The translations under genes were made by a program, and so were the position numbers. From JAKANT01 sp035502095 (GTDB taxonomy: Bacteria > Pseudomonadota > Gammaproteobacteria > Burkholderiales > Burkholderiaceae_F): a stretch of 64,000 nt of DNA. Location: NCBI GenBank assembly GCA_035502095.1, contig DATJUX010000025.1, forward strand, positions 1-64,000. The letters run 5' to 3'. This document shows positions 36,858 through 45,049 of the stretch, piece by piece. The notes below the pieces were generated by a model that saw nothing but the letters and a program-made list of their open reading frames with translations, did not search any database and was not told the DNA's origin. Numbering within the stretch: the stretch's first letter is position 1; each line of letters opens with the position of its first letter.

Positions 36858-37484
36858 TCAGGCCGGTGCCGGCATCGAACTCATGCCCGGTTGCTGCAGG
36901 CAGCGGTCGATCCATGCGCGCACGCGCGGATACCGCGCCATGTCGAAGCCGCCATCCCCGGCGCGATGCGTGTAGGCGAAAAGCGCGATGTCGGCGATCG
37001 TCAACCGCCCGGCGACGAAGAAGTCATGGTCGCCGAGATGCGTTTCCATTACGCCGAGCGCGGCGTAGCCGCGCTTCATGAGGTCCGGAAAACGCGGGTC
37101 GTCGTAGCGCTTGACGAAGAGCCGCAGAAAACGCGCCACCGCGATGTACGGCTCGTGCGAGTACTGCTCGAAGAACAGCCACTGCAGTGCCTGCGCGCGC
37201 GCCAGCCGGTCGCCCGGCCAGAGCGGGCTGCCCTCGGCCAGGTAACAGAGGATCGCGTTCGACTCCGGCAGGAACGTGTTCGCGTCGACCTGCAGCACCG
37301 GCACGCGGCCGTTCGGATTCATGCGCAGGAACTCCGGCGTGCGCGACTCGCCCTTCATGATGTCGGTCTCGTGCCACCGGCAGGCGATGCCGAGGATGTC
37401 GAGCGCGAGCTTGACCTTGTGGCAATTGCCGCTCGAAGCCATGCCGTAGACGTGCAAGGACGTGCTCGTCGTGCCGGGTTGCAT
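36858..37484 (-). CDS. Glutathione S-transferase
   Basis: A 208-residue GST. The thioredoxin-like domain has SSGNCHKVKLALD (candidate Ser/Cys catalytic region at about 17-21), the cis-Pro NGRVPVLQ and the glutathione-binding ESNAI. The all-helical C-terminal domain carries the LTIADIALFAYTH N-capping motif. It lies between the chromene-carboxylate isomerase and MFS genes, within 30 bases of each. Confidence 0.92.
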   Translation of the reverse strand: MQPGTTSTSLHVYGMASSGNCHKVKLALDILGIACRWHETDIMKGESRTPEFLRMNPNGRVPVLQVDANTFLPESNAILCYLAEGSPLWPGDRLARAQALQWLFFEQYSHEPYIAVARFLRLFVKRYDDPRFPDLMKRGYAALGVMETHLGDHDFFVAGRLTIADIALFAYTHRAGDGGFDMARYPRVRAWIDRCLQQPGMSSMPAPA

Positions 37485-37511
37485 CGGTGGTCCAGGTTGC
37501 CGGCCGATGGA

Positions 37512-38114
37512 TCAGAAGGGTCCGGTGGCGAGCCAGCGTTCGACCTGCGGCAGGCGGTCGTTGCCCCAGAACGGTTCGCCGTCGACGACGATATAGGGCA
37601 CGCCGAACACGCCGCGCGCGATCGCCTCGTCGACCTGCGCCTTCAGCTTGTCCTTGATGGCCGGGTCCTGCGTGGCGGCCTGCAGCGCCGCCGCGTCGAT
37701 GCCGAGTTCGCGCGCGAGTTCGCCCAGGACGGCCACGTCGTTGATGTTGCGATCCTCGACGAAGTAGGCGCGCACCGCGCGCCGCATGAACGCCTCCGCC
37801 TTGGCCGAACCGGTCGCCTGCAGCCACAGCATCGCCCGTGCCGTATTGACGGTGCTGATCGGGAACACGTTCGGCAACCGGAACGGCACGCCGGCAAAGC
37901 GCGCCGAGCGCGCGAAATCGTGCTTCGCGTAGTCGCCCTTGAGCGGAATGTCGACCAGCACCGACTGCCCGGAGACCTTGAACGCCGCCCCGAGCAGGAT
38001 CGGCCGGTAGCGGACGGTGCGCCGGTACTTCGCGGCCAGCGCATCGAACGACTGCAGGGCGATGTACGAGTACGGCGATGAGAAGTCGAAGAAGAACTCG
38101 ATCGGTGCCGGCAT
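37512..38114 (-). CDS. 2-Hydroxychromene-2-carboxylate isomerase family protein (GST kappa/DsbA fold)
   Basis: A 200-residue thioredoxin-fold protein of the HCCA isomerase/kappa-GST group. The N-terminus FFFDFSSPYSYIA carries the catalytic Ser (about 13) typical of these glutathione-dependent isomerases, and GVFGVPYIVVDGEPFWGNDRL is the C-terminal hallmark. Known members isomerise 2-hydroxychromene-2-carboxylate in naphthalene breakdown; no other naphthalene genes are present. With the adjacent GST it suggests glutathione-dependent handling of an aromatic or electrophilic compound. Confidence 0.9.
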   Translation of the reverse strand: MPAPIEFFFDFSSPYSYIALQSFDALAAKYRRTVRYRPILLGAAFKVSGQSVLVDIPLKGDYAKHDFARSARFAGVPFRLPNVFPISTVNTARAMLWLQATGSAKAEAFMRRAVRAYFVEDRNINDVAVLGELARELGIDAAALQAATQDPAIKDKLKAQVDEAIARGVFGVPYIVVDGEPFWGNDRLPQVERWLATGPF

Positions 38115-38182
38115 GTGACCCCGCTGACCTGCGCGTGCGGCCGACGCAGGCATTGCTCCCGCTACCCGGCCGCGCGCGAATC

Positions 38183-38950
38183 TTAGCGTGCGAGTTCGCC
38201 GAAAAAAATCCGCGTCACGTACTCCATCGCGACCATGCCGTCGCGTGCGGACGCGTCGAACAGCTTGCGCAGTTGCGCGACCATCGCCGCATGCGCGGTG
38301 GAGCCGCGCTGCGGCATGTAGGAAGCCGAATCCACGCGCGACACCAGGGTGGGGAAGTCGAGCCGCGTGGTGTTGGGGAGCGTCGTCTCGCGATACGGGC
38401 CGCCGAAGAACGCCGCCACGGTCTCCTCCGCCGCGTGGCGGTGGCGGATCTTCAGGTACTCGGCGCCGAAGTCGCGCAACAGTACCTCGTAGCCCTCGGC
38501 GAACGCCGAGCCGGTGCTCAGCCGATCGTTCCAGATCAGTGCCGCGCGCGGCGGCCGGCGCAAGATCCGCAACGCCTCCGCGTGCGCCGCGGGCAGGTCG
38601 AACCAGTGCGCCGCCTGCGCGGCGACGACCAGATCGACGCTCGCGTCGGCCAGCGTGGTGGCTTCGGCCTTGCCGGCGACGCTGCGAAAGCTGCCCTGCG
38701 CGGCGAGGAACTTCTCGCCCGCAGTGCGCATCGCGTCGTTGGGCTCCACGCCGATCACCGCCAGTCCGGCGCGCAGGAACGGCACGCACGAAAGACCCGT
38801 GCCGTAGCCCAGGTCGGCGACGGTCGCATCCGCCGGCAACGCCAGTTCCCGCACGAGGAGCGGCGCGATCGCGTCCGGATACGAAGGGCGCGCCGCGGCG
38901 TACGCATCGGCGCGATCGCTGAAGCGTTGGGTAGGATCCGGATTCGCCAT
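38183..38950 (-). CDS. Class I SAM-dependent methyltransferase
   Basis: A 255-residue methyltransferase of the Methyltransf_11 type. It begins RFSDRADAYAAARPSYP, as in YafE/trans-aconitate-like enzymes, with motif I VADLGYGTGL at about 44-53 (the usual Gly-Cys is Gly-Tyr here), acidic motif II VIGVEPND, and AQAAHWFD. Substrate unknown. It lies 10 bases downstream of the response regulator gene and could be in its operon. Confidence 0.88.
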   Translation of the reverse strand: MANPDPTQRFSDRADAYAAARPSYPDAIAPLLVRELALPADATVADLGYGTGLSCVPFLRAGLAVIGVEPNDAMRTAGEKFLAAQGSFRSVAGKAEATTLADASVDLVVAAQAAHWFDLPAAHAEALRILRRPPRAALIWNDRLSTGSAFAEGYEVLLRDFGAEYLKIRHRHAAEETVAAFFGGPYRETTLPNTTRLDFPTLVSRVDSASYMPQRGSTAHAAMVAQLRKLFDASARDGMVAMEYVTRIFFGELAR

Positions 38951-38960
38951 GTTCGATGCC

Positions 38961-39593
38961 TCACGCCTCGATCAGCCCGTGGCGGATCGCAAGGAGGGTC
39001 AGCTCGGCCTGGTTGCTCGCACCGAGCTTCTGCTTGACGTTGTAGAGGTGCGTGCCGACGGTCGACGCGGAAACCTTCAGGTCGTCGGCGATCTTCTGCA
39101 CGCTGGCGCCGCGTGCCAGCCGGATGAACACTTCGAACTCTCGCTCGGACAGTCGCTGCACCGGCGAATCGCCGCCGTCGAGTTCCGCGAGCGCCACCTC
39201 CTGCGCAAGTTGGGCGTCGATATAGCGGCGCCCCGCCGCCACCGCCCGTACCGCGTCGAGCAGCGCCTCGGGGGCGCTGCGCTTGGACAGGAAGCCCAGT
39301 GCGCCGGCCTTGAGCGCGCGCCGCGCGTGGACCGCATCGTCGTGTGCGGACAACGCGAGCACCCGGGCGCGCGCGTGCCGTGCGCGAATGCGCCGCAACG
39401 CTTCCAGGCCGCCGAGCCCCGGCATCGAAAGATCGATCACCAGCACGTCGTGCTCCTCCGGCGCGTAGATCTGGCACGCCGCTTCGCCCGAATCCGCTTC
39501 GCCCACGACCCTGACATCGGCCGCCGTCTGCAGCAGGAGGCGGAAGCCGACCCGCACTACCGCGTGGTCGTCGGCAAGCAGGACCCGGATCAT
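38961..39593 (-). CDS. NarL/FixJ-family response regulator
   Basis: A 210-residue two-component regulator. The receiver domain has the acidic pair Asp8-Asp9, phospho-acceptor Asp54 (VIDLSMPG) and Lys104 (FLSKRSAP). The LuxR-type helix-turn-helix spans about 145-205 (LSEREFEVFIRLARG, then IADDLKVSASTVGTHLYNV). The ATG overlaps the stop of the kinase gene. The pair is divergent from pqqA; NarL-type regulators control PQQ and alcohol dehydrogenase genes in pseudomonads, so pqq is a candidate target (inference). Confidence 0.92.
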   Translation of the reverse strand: MIRVLLADDHAVVRVGFRLLLQTAADVRVVGEADSGEAACQIYAPEEHDVLVIDLSMPGLGGLEALRRIRARHARARVLALSAHDDAVHARRALKAGALGFLSKRSAPEALLDAVRAVAAGRRYIDAQLAQEVALAELDGGDSPVQRLSEREFEVFIRLARGASVQKIADDLKVSASTVGTHLYNVKQKLGASNQAELTLLAIRHGLIEA

Positions 39594-40930
39594 GCCGCCA
39601 CCAGCGGAATCTCCGCCGCCATGCGCACGCCGGTCGGCGCGCGGTTGTCGACGGCGAAGGCGCCGCCGAGATTGAGCACGCGCTCGCGCAGCCCGCGCAG
39701 GCCAAAATGGCCCGGCCGCGACCAGTCGGCCGGCAGGCCCTTGCCGTCGTCCTCGACGAGGACCGACAGCCGCTGGCCGTCGCCCTGCACACGCACCGTG
39801 ACGTGACCGGGCTGCGCGTGGCGCAGGGCATTGATCAATCCTTCCTGCACCACGCGATAGACCGTCAGCGCCACGCTCGGACCGAGATCCTCCGGCAGTG
39901 CATGCTCGAGCGTCAACCGCACCGACGGGTAGCGGCGCTGCCAGTCGTGGATCAGCGCATCGAGGGTCTCGGCCAGGCCGAGCGAATCGAGCGATAGCGG
40001 CGCCAGGCGCGGGATCAGTCCGTGCATCGCGTCGTAGAGGCGCGCGGCCTCGGTGGAGATCAGGTGCGCCGCTTCGGCGGTGCGCGGGTCGGCGCCCTGG
40101 CCGGAGATCGCGATCGCCAGGCTGCGGATGGCGGTCACCGACTGGCCGAATTCGTCGTGCAGTTCGTGCGCGATCAGGCGCCGTTCCTCCTCCAGTCTCT
40201 GGTCGACCACGCGGCCCAGCTCGCGCCGCTCCTCCAGGCGCGCCTCCGCTTCGCGCGCGGCCCGTTCCGCGGCGACCTTTTGCTGCACCGCCTGCGCCAT
40301 GCGATTGAAGGCGGCACTGATCGCGCCCGCCTCCTCGCCGCGATAGGGCGGCAGGCGCACCGTCAGATCGCCGCGCTCGACGCGCCGCAGACCCTCCGCG
40401 ATGCGCGGAAACGGCCGCAGTGCGCGCGCGACGAACCAGAACGTGAAGGCGTGGACTGCCAGCAGCACGACACCGCCGACCGAAAGCAGGTGGATGAGAT
40501 CGTCCCAGCCATCGAGGATCGCACGCGAGGGATTGGCCTCGAGCATCAGCTGCGAGCCGTCGTCGAGCTTGAAGGTCTGCACCGCCATGTCCGGCACCGT
40601 CAACGCGGTGAACCACGAGGGCGCCTCGCGTCCTGCCTTGTATACCGGCGGCGGCGACTGGTACAGCACGTCGCCGTTCGCCGACCGCAGCGTGATCTCG
40701 TTCGCGCGCACGCGTCCGAGCTGCTCGAGGAAGAAGCGCAGCGGCCCGGGACCGCTGCGTGCGTACGTTAGCGCGATCCGGCTCAACAGCTGCGAGGCGA
40801 CGATGTTCGCCGCGGCGATCTCCTCGCGCACGCTGCGCCGCGTGCTGTCGATCTCGACCGCCACCAGCGCGGCGACGAGCACGGCGCTCAGACCGGCGAC
40901 GATCAGGTTGAGGTGGGTGCGCAGCTTCAA
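39590..40930 (-). CDS. Sensor histidine kinase, HisKA_3 (NarX/UhpB type)
   Basis: A membrane sensor of 446 residues from the TTG at 40930. TTG is preferred because GGAAGG lies 8 bases upstream and the protein then begins KLRTHLNLIV, as in relatives; an ATG at 41029 would add 33 low-complexity residues. Two membrane segments (about 8-28 and 148-170) flank a periplasmic sensor region of about 115 residues, then a HAMP domain, the H-box HELHDEFGQ (about 255) and a HATPase domain with LINALRHA, DDGKG and GLRGLRERV. Ligand unknown. It partners the overlapping response regulator. Confidence 0.88.
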   Translation of the reverse strand: MKLRTHLNLIVAGLSAVLVAALVAVEIDSTRRSVREEIAAANIVASQLLSRIALTYARSGPGPLRFFLEQLGRVRANEITLRSANGDVLYQSPPPVYKAGREAPSWFTALTVPDMAVQTFKLDDGSQLMLEANPSRAILDGWDDLIHLLSVGGVVLLAVHAFTFWFVARALRPFPRIAEGLRRVERGDLTVRLPPYRGEEAGAISAAFNRMAQAVQQKVAAERAAREAEARLEERRELGRVVDQRLEEERRLIAHELHDEFGQSVTAIRSLAIAISGQGADPRTAEAAHLISTEAARLYDAMHGLIPRLAPLSLDSLGLAETLDALIHDWQRRYPSVRLTLEHALPEDLGPSVALTVYRVVQEGLINALRHAQPGHVTVRVQGDGQRLSVLVEDDGKGLPADWSRPGHFGLRGLRERVLNLGGAFAVDNRAPTGVRMAAEIPLVAA

Positions 40931-41096
40931 CTTGGATGCCTTCCCTGCACCGGCAGAGACGGCGTGGCGAAGGGTGCGCGGCAGAGTACACCGCGCGCTT
41001 GCGCTGCCCCGGCCGATGGCCCGAGGCACCGAGCCTCACGTGCTTGTGGGATGCTCAGGAGCGATCTGCTGCACTGCAGTCGCTGTCGACCCGGCG

Positions 41097-41113
41097 CTCA
41101 TGAAAATCATGAG
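41097..41113. promoter_or_regulatory. Inverted repeat upstream of pqqA
   Basis: CTCATGAAAATCATGAG is a perfect 7-base inverted repeat with a 3-base spacer, unusually A/T-rich for this region. It lies 102 bases before the pqqA start, in the intergenic region shared with the divergent kinase gene. It is a candidate operator for the adjacent response regulator or another dimeric factor. An ATG within it opens a 12-codon frame ending at 41138. Confidence 0.5.
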
Positions 41114-41169
41114 GTGCAAATCACGATCCGGCCATTGAGCCATCGCGCTTCCAGGCCGAGCATTCGGTC

Positions 41170-41193
41170 CGGTGCCGGCCACGGCACCGTTTT
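41170..41193 (+). terminator. Terminator-like hairpin in the pqqA leader
   Basis: CGGTGCCG (41170-41177) and CGGCACCG (41182-41189) form a perfect 8-base-pair GC stem with a GCCA loop, followed at once by TTTT (41190-41193). It is a standard intrinsic terminator shape, located only 22 bases before the pqqA ATG and upstream of its Shine-Dalgarno. It could be an attenuator for pqqA or end an upstream transcript. Confidence 0.6.
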
Positions 41194-41215
41194 CAATCTA
41201 CCTAGGAGCAAGGCC

Positions 41216-41290
41216 ATGGTCTGGGAAAAACCGGCTGCGATCAACTGGCGTTTCGGCATGGAAATCACGCTGTACGTCGCGAATCGCTAA
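41216..41290 (+). CDS. pqqA: PQQ precursor peptide PqqA
   Basis: A 24-residue peptide (MVWEKPAAINWRF, then GMEITLYVANR) that is the substrate for pyrroloquinoline quinone synthesis. Glu16 and Tyr20 in the ExxxY arrangement (EITLY) are the residues crosslinked by PqqE and incorporated into PQQ. Length and sequence match PqqA. AGGAG lies about 9 bases before the ATG. It heads pqqABCDE and is separated from pqqB by 205 bases containing a strong hairpin. Confidence 0.95.
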   Translation: MVWEKPAAINWRFGMEITLYVANR

Positions 41291-41313
41291 CCAGTTTCAT
41301 CTACACGTGGCAC

Positions 41314-41347
41314 GCGGGCGGACCGGGCTTGCGCCCGGGCCGTCCGC
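41314..41347 (+). promoter_or_regulatory. Strong hairpin between pqqA and pqqB
   Basis: Arms 41314-41328 and 41333-41347 pair over 15 positions with one mismatch and one G-T, around a TTGC loop. It begins 24 bases after the pqqA stop. In other bacteria a structure after pqqA keeps the short pqqA mRNA far more abundant than pqqAB; the same role is inferred here. Confidence 0.65.
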
Positions 41348-41362
41348 GCCATCGTGCCTCCT

Positions 41363-41432
41363 TTCATCCTGAACGTAGCGAGCGACCTCGCCCGTCGAGC
41401 GTCGGGTTTGCTTGCCCGCGGCTCGGAATGAC
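41363..41432. repeat. Dispersed palindromic repeat, family A, pqqA-pqqB gap
   Basis: A 70-base element with ends TTCATCC and GGAATGAC and internal GTAGCGAGCGACCTCGC, resembling the elements at 9424 and 19925. It follows the hairpin after pqqA and fills much of the gap to pqqB. Confidence 0.6.
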
Positions 41433-41495
41433 ACACTCCCGTCTCGGGCCGTTGATCACCATGGCGCACCCCGCGGCTGGGACTGACGGGTCCCG

Positions 41496-42416
41496 ATGAA
41501 ACTACGCGTCCTCGGCTCCGCTGCCGGCGGCGGTTTTCCTCAGTGGAACTGCAACTGCGACAACTGCGCCGGGCTGCGCAGCGGACGGATTCGCGCGCGC
41601 GAGCGCACCCAGTCATCGGTCGCGGTCCGCGGCACCGATCCGTTTGCCTGGACACTCGTCAACGCATCGCCCGACGTGCTGGCGCAGCTCAAGGCGGCGC
41701 CCGAGCTGCAGCCGGCGCGCGCGCAACGCGACACGGCGATCGCCGGCATCGTGCTGGTCGACGGACAGATCGATCACACCACCGGCCTCTACATGCTGCG
41801 CGAATCGACGCGCCCGCTACGTTTGTGGTGCACCGACAGCGTCTACGCCGACCTGACGCGCGGCAACCCGCTGCTGTCGGTGCTCGGGCACTTTTGCGGC
41901 GTCGACCGGCGGCGCGTCGACCCCGACGGCGTCGAGTTCCGCATCGACGACGTGCCCGACGTGCGCTGGCGGGCGCATGCGCTCGCGGGCAAGCCGGCGC
42001 CCTATTCGCCGAATCGCGAACATCCGCTGCGCGGCGACAACGTGGCGCTCGAGATCACGGATGCGGCAACCGGCCGTACCGCCTTCTACGCGCCCGGGCT
42101 CGGCGCCATGGACCCGCGGACGTGGCAGACGATGCAGCGCGCCGACTGTGTGCTGGTCGACGGCACGTTCTGGACCGACGATGAAATGATCCGGCGCGGC
42201 CTGTCGAAAAAATCCGCGCGCGACATCGGCCACCTGCCGCAGTCGGGCGAGGGCGGCATGCTCGACTGGCTCGACCGCCTGCCGGCAGCGACACGCCGCA
42301 TCCTGATCCACATCAACAACACCAATCCGATCCTCGACGAAGCTGGTTCCGAGCGGCGCGAGCTCGAGCGCCGCCGGGTCGAGGTGGCCTGCGACGGCAT
42401 GGAGATCGAACTGTGA
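41496..42416 (+). CDS. pqqB: PQQ biosynthesis protein PqqB (metallo-beta-lactamase fold)
   Basis: A 306-residue protein of the metallo-beta-lactamase superfamily, thought to hydroxylate or oxidise the crosslinked Glu-Tyr intermediate in PQQ synthesis. The N-terminus KLRVLGSAAGGGFPQWNCNC is diagnostic, including the cysteine pair; later SGEGGMLDWLD, INNTNPIL and the final DGMEI are conserved. The stop overlaps the GTG start of pqqC. Confidence 0.95.
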   Translation: MKLRVLGSAAGGGFPQWNCNCDNCAGLRSGRIRARERTQSSVAVRGTDPFAWTLVNASPDVLAQLKAAPELQPARAQRDTAIAGIVLVDGQIDHTTGLYMLRESTRPLRLWCTDSVYADLTRGNPLLSVLGHFCGVDRRRVDPDGVEFRIDDVPDVRWRAHALAGKPAPYSPNREHPLRGDNVALEITDAATGRTAFYAPGLGAMDPRTWQTMQRADCVLVDGTFWTDDEMIRRGLSKKSARDIGHLPQSGEGGMLDWLDRLPAATRRILIHINNTNPILDEAGSERRELERRRVEVACDGMEIEL

Positions 42417-43111
42417 GCGAGTCCGCCTGGAGCCGCGAGGAATTCGAAGCACGCCTGCGTGGACTGGGCGATCGTTATCACATCCATCACCCGTTCAACG
42501 TGATGCTCAACACGGGCAAGGCAACCCGCGACCAGATCCGCGGGTGGGTCGCCAATCGCTTCTACTACCAGGTCAACATCCCGATCAAGGACGCGGCGAT
42601 CCTCGCCAACTGCCCGGACCGCGCCGCGCGCCGATTGTGGGTGCAGCGCATCCTCGACCACGACGGCTACGGCGACGACCCGGGCGGCATCGATTCATGG
42701 TTGCGGCTCGGAGAAGCCGTCGGCCTGTCGCGCGAGCACGTGGAAAGCCTGCGCGACGTGCGGCCCGGCGTGCGTTTCGCCGTCGACGCGTACGTGAACT
42801 TCGCGCGCCGCGCGCCGTGGCAGGAGGCGGCGTGTTCGTCGCTCACCGAACTTTTCGCGCCGCAGATCCACAAGCAACGGCTCGCCAGCTGGCCGGCGCA
42901 CTATCCGTGGATCGAGCGCGACGGGCTGCGCTATTTCCAGAGTCGCGTCAGCCTGGCGCGCCGCGACGTCGAACATGGACTTGCGGTGACGCTCTACTAC
43001 TTCCGCACGCGCGCGGAGCAGGAGCGCGCGCTCGCGATCCTGGGCTTCAAGCTCGACGTGCTGTGGGCGATGAACGACGCGATGGCGGCCGCCTACGGGG
43101 TACACCCATGA
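42413..43111 (+). CDS. pqqC: Pyrroloquinoline-quinone synthase PqqC
   Basis: A 232-residue all-helical, cofactor-less oxidase that carries out the last ring closure and eight-electron oxidation of AHQQ to PQQ. Landmarks are YHIHHPFN (active-site His cluster), RGWVANRFYYQVNIP, and RILDHDGYG. It starts at GTG overlapping the pqqB stop (GTGA) and ends overlapping pqqD (ATGA). Confidence 0.95.
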   Translation: MSESAWSREEFEARLRGLGDRYHIHHPFNVMLNTGKATRDQIRGWVANRFYYQVNIPIKDAAILANCPDRAARRLWVQRILDHDGYGDDPGGIDSWLRLGEAVGLSREHVESLRDVRPGVRFAVDAYVNFARRAPWQEAACSSLTELFAPQIHKQRLASWPAHYPWIERDGLRYFQSRVSLARRDVEHGLAVTLYYFRTRAEQERALAILGFKLDVLWAMNDAMAAAYGVHP

Positions 43112-43386
43112 ACCCGATTGCCGACCAGACGAGGCTCGCCATCGGCAAGGGCTTCCGGCTGCAATGGGAGCCGGCACAAAGCGCGCACGTCCTGCTTTAT
43201 CCGGAAGGCATGGTCAAGCTCAACGGCAGCGCCGGCGAGATCCTGCGTCGCTGCGACGGCGCGCGCACGCTGGCCGAGATCGTCGCCGACCTGGAGACGA
43301 CGTTCAACCAGAAGGGGCTGGCGCCCGACGTGCAGGATTTCGTCGCGTACGCGCGCGAGCAGGGATGGCTGGAGGTGGCAGCGTGA
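43108..43386 (+). CDS. pqqD: PqqA-binding chaperone PqqD
   Basis: A 92-residue RiPP recognition element protein that binds PqqA and presents it to PqqE. It has GFRLQWEPAQSAHVLLYPEG, then LNGSAGEILRRCDG and a final basic helix typical of PqqD. Start and stop overlap the neighbouring pqq genes by four bases, which fits its stoichiometric role with PqqE. Confidence 0.94.
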   Translation: MNPIADQTRLAIGKGFRLQWEPAQSAHVLLYPEGMVKLNGSAGEILRRCDGARTLAEIVADLETTFNQKGLAPDVQDFVAYAREQGWLEVAA

Positions 43387-44537
43387 ACCGCAACCTGCAG
43401 CGACCGGGGCCGCCGCTGTGGCTGCTGCTGGAACTCACCTATCGGTGCCCGCTGCATTGCGTGTTTTGCTACAACCCGGTCGATTTCGCGCGCGTCGAGG
43501 ACGAGATGGCGACCGAGGACTGGATTCGCGTGCTGCGCGAAGCGCGCCAACTCGGCAGCGTCCAGCTCGGCCTGTCCGGCGGCGAGCCGCTCGTGCGCGA
43601 CGATGTCGAGGACATCACGGCCGAAGCGCACCGGCTCGGCTACTACATCAACCTGATCACCTCGGGCGTGGGACTGACCGAGAAGCGCATCATGCGCCTG
43701 AAGGAAGCCGGGCTCGATCACATCCAGGTGTCGTTCCAGGACTCCACCCGCGAGATGAACGACTTCCTCTCGCACACCAGGACGTTCGAGCTGAAGCAGC
43801 GCGTGGCGCGCATGGTCAAGGCGCACGGTTATCCGATGGTGCTCAACTGCGTCCTGCATCGCCTGAACATCGATCACATCGACACATTGATCGAGATGGC
43901 CGACCGCCTGGGCGCCGATTACCTGGAGCTCGCGAACACGCAGTACTACTCCTGGGCACACCTCAACCGCGATGCGCTGCTGCCGTCGCGCGCACAGCTG
44001 GAAGCGGCCGAGCGCAAGGCGCAGGTCTGGCGCAAGCGCCTGGAAGGCAGGATGAAGCTGTTCTTCGTCGTGCCGGACTACTTCGAGACGCGGCCGAAGC
44101 GCTGCATGAACGGCTGGGGCACCACGTTCATGACGGTGACCCCCGACGGCACCGCGCTGCCGTGTCACACCGCGCGCATGCTGCCGGGGCTCGAATTCCC
44201 GAACGTGCGCGCGACCAGCGTGAGCGCCGCCTGGTTCGACTCCGACGGGTTCAACCGCTTCCGCGGGACCGGCTGGATGAAGGAGCCGTGCGCGAGCTGC
44301 GACGAACGCGAGAAGGACTTCGGCGGCTGCCGCTGCCAGGCGTATCTGCTGGCGCAGGATCCGTACGCGGCCGATCCCGTGTGCGACAAGAGCCCGCATC
44401 ATGGCGCGGTCGTCGCGGCGGTCGAGCGGGCGCAGCAGCCGCGGACGCAGGAGTTCCCGCTGGTGTTTCGCGATCCTGCGAACTCGCGCGCGCGCAGCGC
44501 GACGGCGGGCGTGTCCGGGGCATCCGCGCCGGCTTAG
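43383..44537 (+). CDS. pqqE: PqqA peptide cyclase PqqE (radical SAM)
   Basis: A 384-residue radical SAM enzyme that joins Glu and Tyr of PqqA by a C-C bond. The SAM cluster motif is Cys22-x3-Cys26-x2-Cys29 (RCPLHCVFCYNP), followed by LSGGEPL. The C-terminal SPASM region contains CMNGWGTTF, LPCHTA, CASCDERE and the CRC pair for auxiliary clusters. It starts at GTG within the pqqD stop. The C-terminal 30 residues are variable. No pqqF/G protease gene follows, so a general protease must trim the product. Confidence 0.95.
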   Translation: MNRNLQRPGPPLWLLLELTYRCPLHCVFCYNPVDFARVEDEMATEDWIRVLREARQLGSVQLGLSGGEPLVRDDVEDITAEAHRLGYYINLITSGVGLTEKRIMRLKEAGLDHIQVSFQDSTREMNDFLSHTRTFELKQRVARMVKAHGYPMVLNCVLHRLNIDHIDTLIEMADRLGADYLELANTQYYSWAHLNRDALLPSRAQLEAAERKAQVWRKRLEGRMKLFFVVPDYFETRPKRCMNGWGTTFMTVTPDGTALPCHTARMLPGLEFPNVRATSVSAAWFDSDGFNRFRGTGWMKEPCASCDEREKDFGGCRCQAYLLAQDPYAADPVCDKSPHHGAVVAAVERAQQPRTQEFPLVFRDPANSRARSATAGVSGASAPA

Positions 44538-44619
44538 AGCGACACGCCGCCTGCCGCGCGCACCGGCATGAAAGACCATCTGGTCGCGTACGACCGTGCG
44601 CGCCTGCAGGGAGAGAACC

Positions 44620-44928
44620 ATGCTTGAACTCAGGCCTGTCTGCGAGCACTGCGCCCGCGCGCTGCCGCCGGATTCGACCGAAGCGCGCATCTGCAGCTTC
44701 GAATGCACGTTCTGCAGCACCTGCGCGCACGAACTGCTCGGCGACATCTGCCCGAACTGCGGCGGCAACTTCGTCGCCAGGCCGATCCGGCCGCGCAGCA
44801 ACTGGAAGGGCGACAACTACCTCGGCAAGTATCCAGCCGGCACCAAGGTGAAGCATCGCCCGGTCGACCTCCCGTCGCACGCCGCCTTCGTGGCCCGGAT
44901 GGCGCTCGTGCCGCCCGCCCAGCGCTGA
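44620..44928 (+). CDS. DUF1272 cysteine-rich (zinc-binding) protein
   Basis: A 102-residue protein. The N-terminal half is DUF1272, with eight cysteines in pairs (8/11, 25/29, 32/35, 44/47) that would bind two zinc ions, as in LELRPVCEHC and CPNCGGNF. The C-terminal 45 residues are basic and not conserved. Function unknown. A GGGAGAG Shine-Dalgarno precedes the ATG. It lies 82 bases after pqqE and 121 before the NDT/TIR-like gene. Confidence 0.87.
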   Translation: MLELRPVCEHCARALPPDSTEARICSFECTFCSTCAHELLGDICPNCGGNFVARPIRPRSNWKGDNYLGKYPAGTKVKHRPVDLPSHAAFVARMALVPPAQR

Positions 44929-45049
44929 GGAATCCGGCGCAACCATCGGCCCGGAAAATCCCGCGCCGGGGCGCCGCGACGTCGGCGCGCGCGCATACTT
45001 CGTCGGTGCGGGCGCCGCGCGGGCTCACCGTGCCGGCGGGGGGAATACG

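Noticed and set aside
41100..41138. A 12-codon leader peptide gene in front of pqqA
   Set aside because: There is no Shine-Dalgarno and the frame is short enough to arise by chance. It is kept only as part of the leader finding.
41216..44928. A PQQ-dependent dehydrogenase or a pqqF protease in the pqq operon
   Set aside because: No tryptophan-docking propeller dehydrogenase or M16 protease is encoded here; the propeller at 52359 is a lactonase-type lipoprotein without PQQ motifs.
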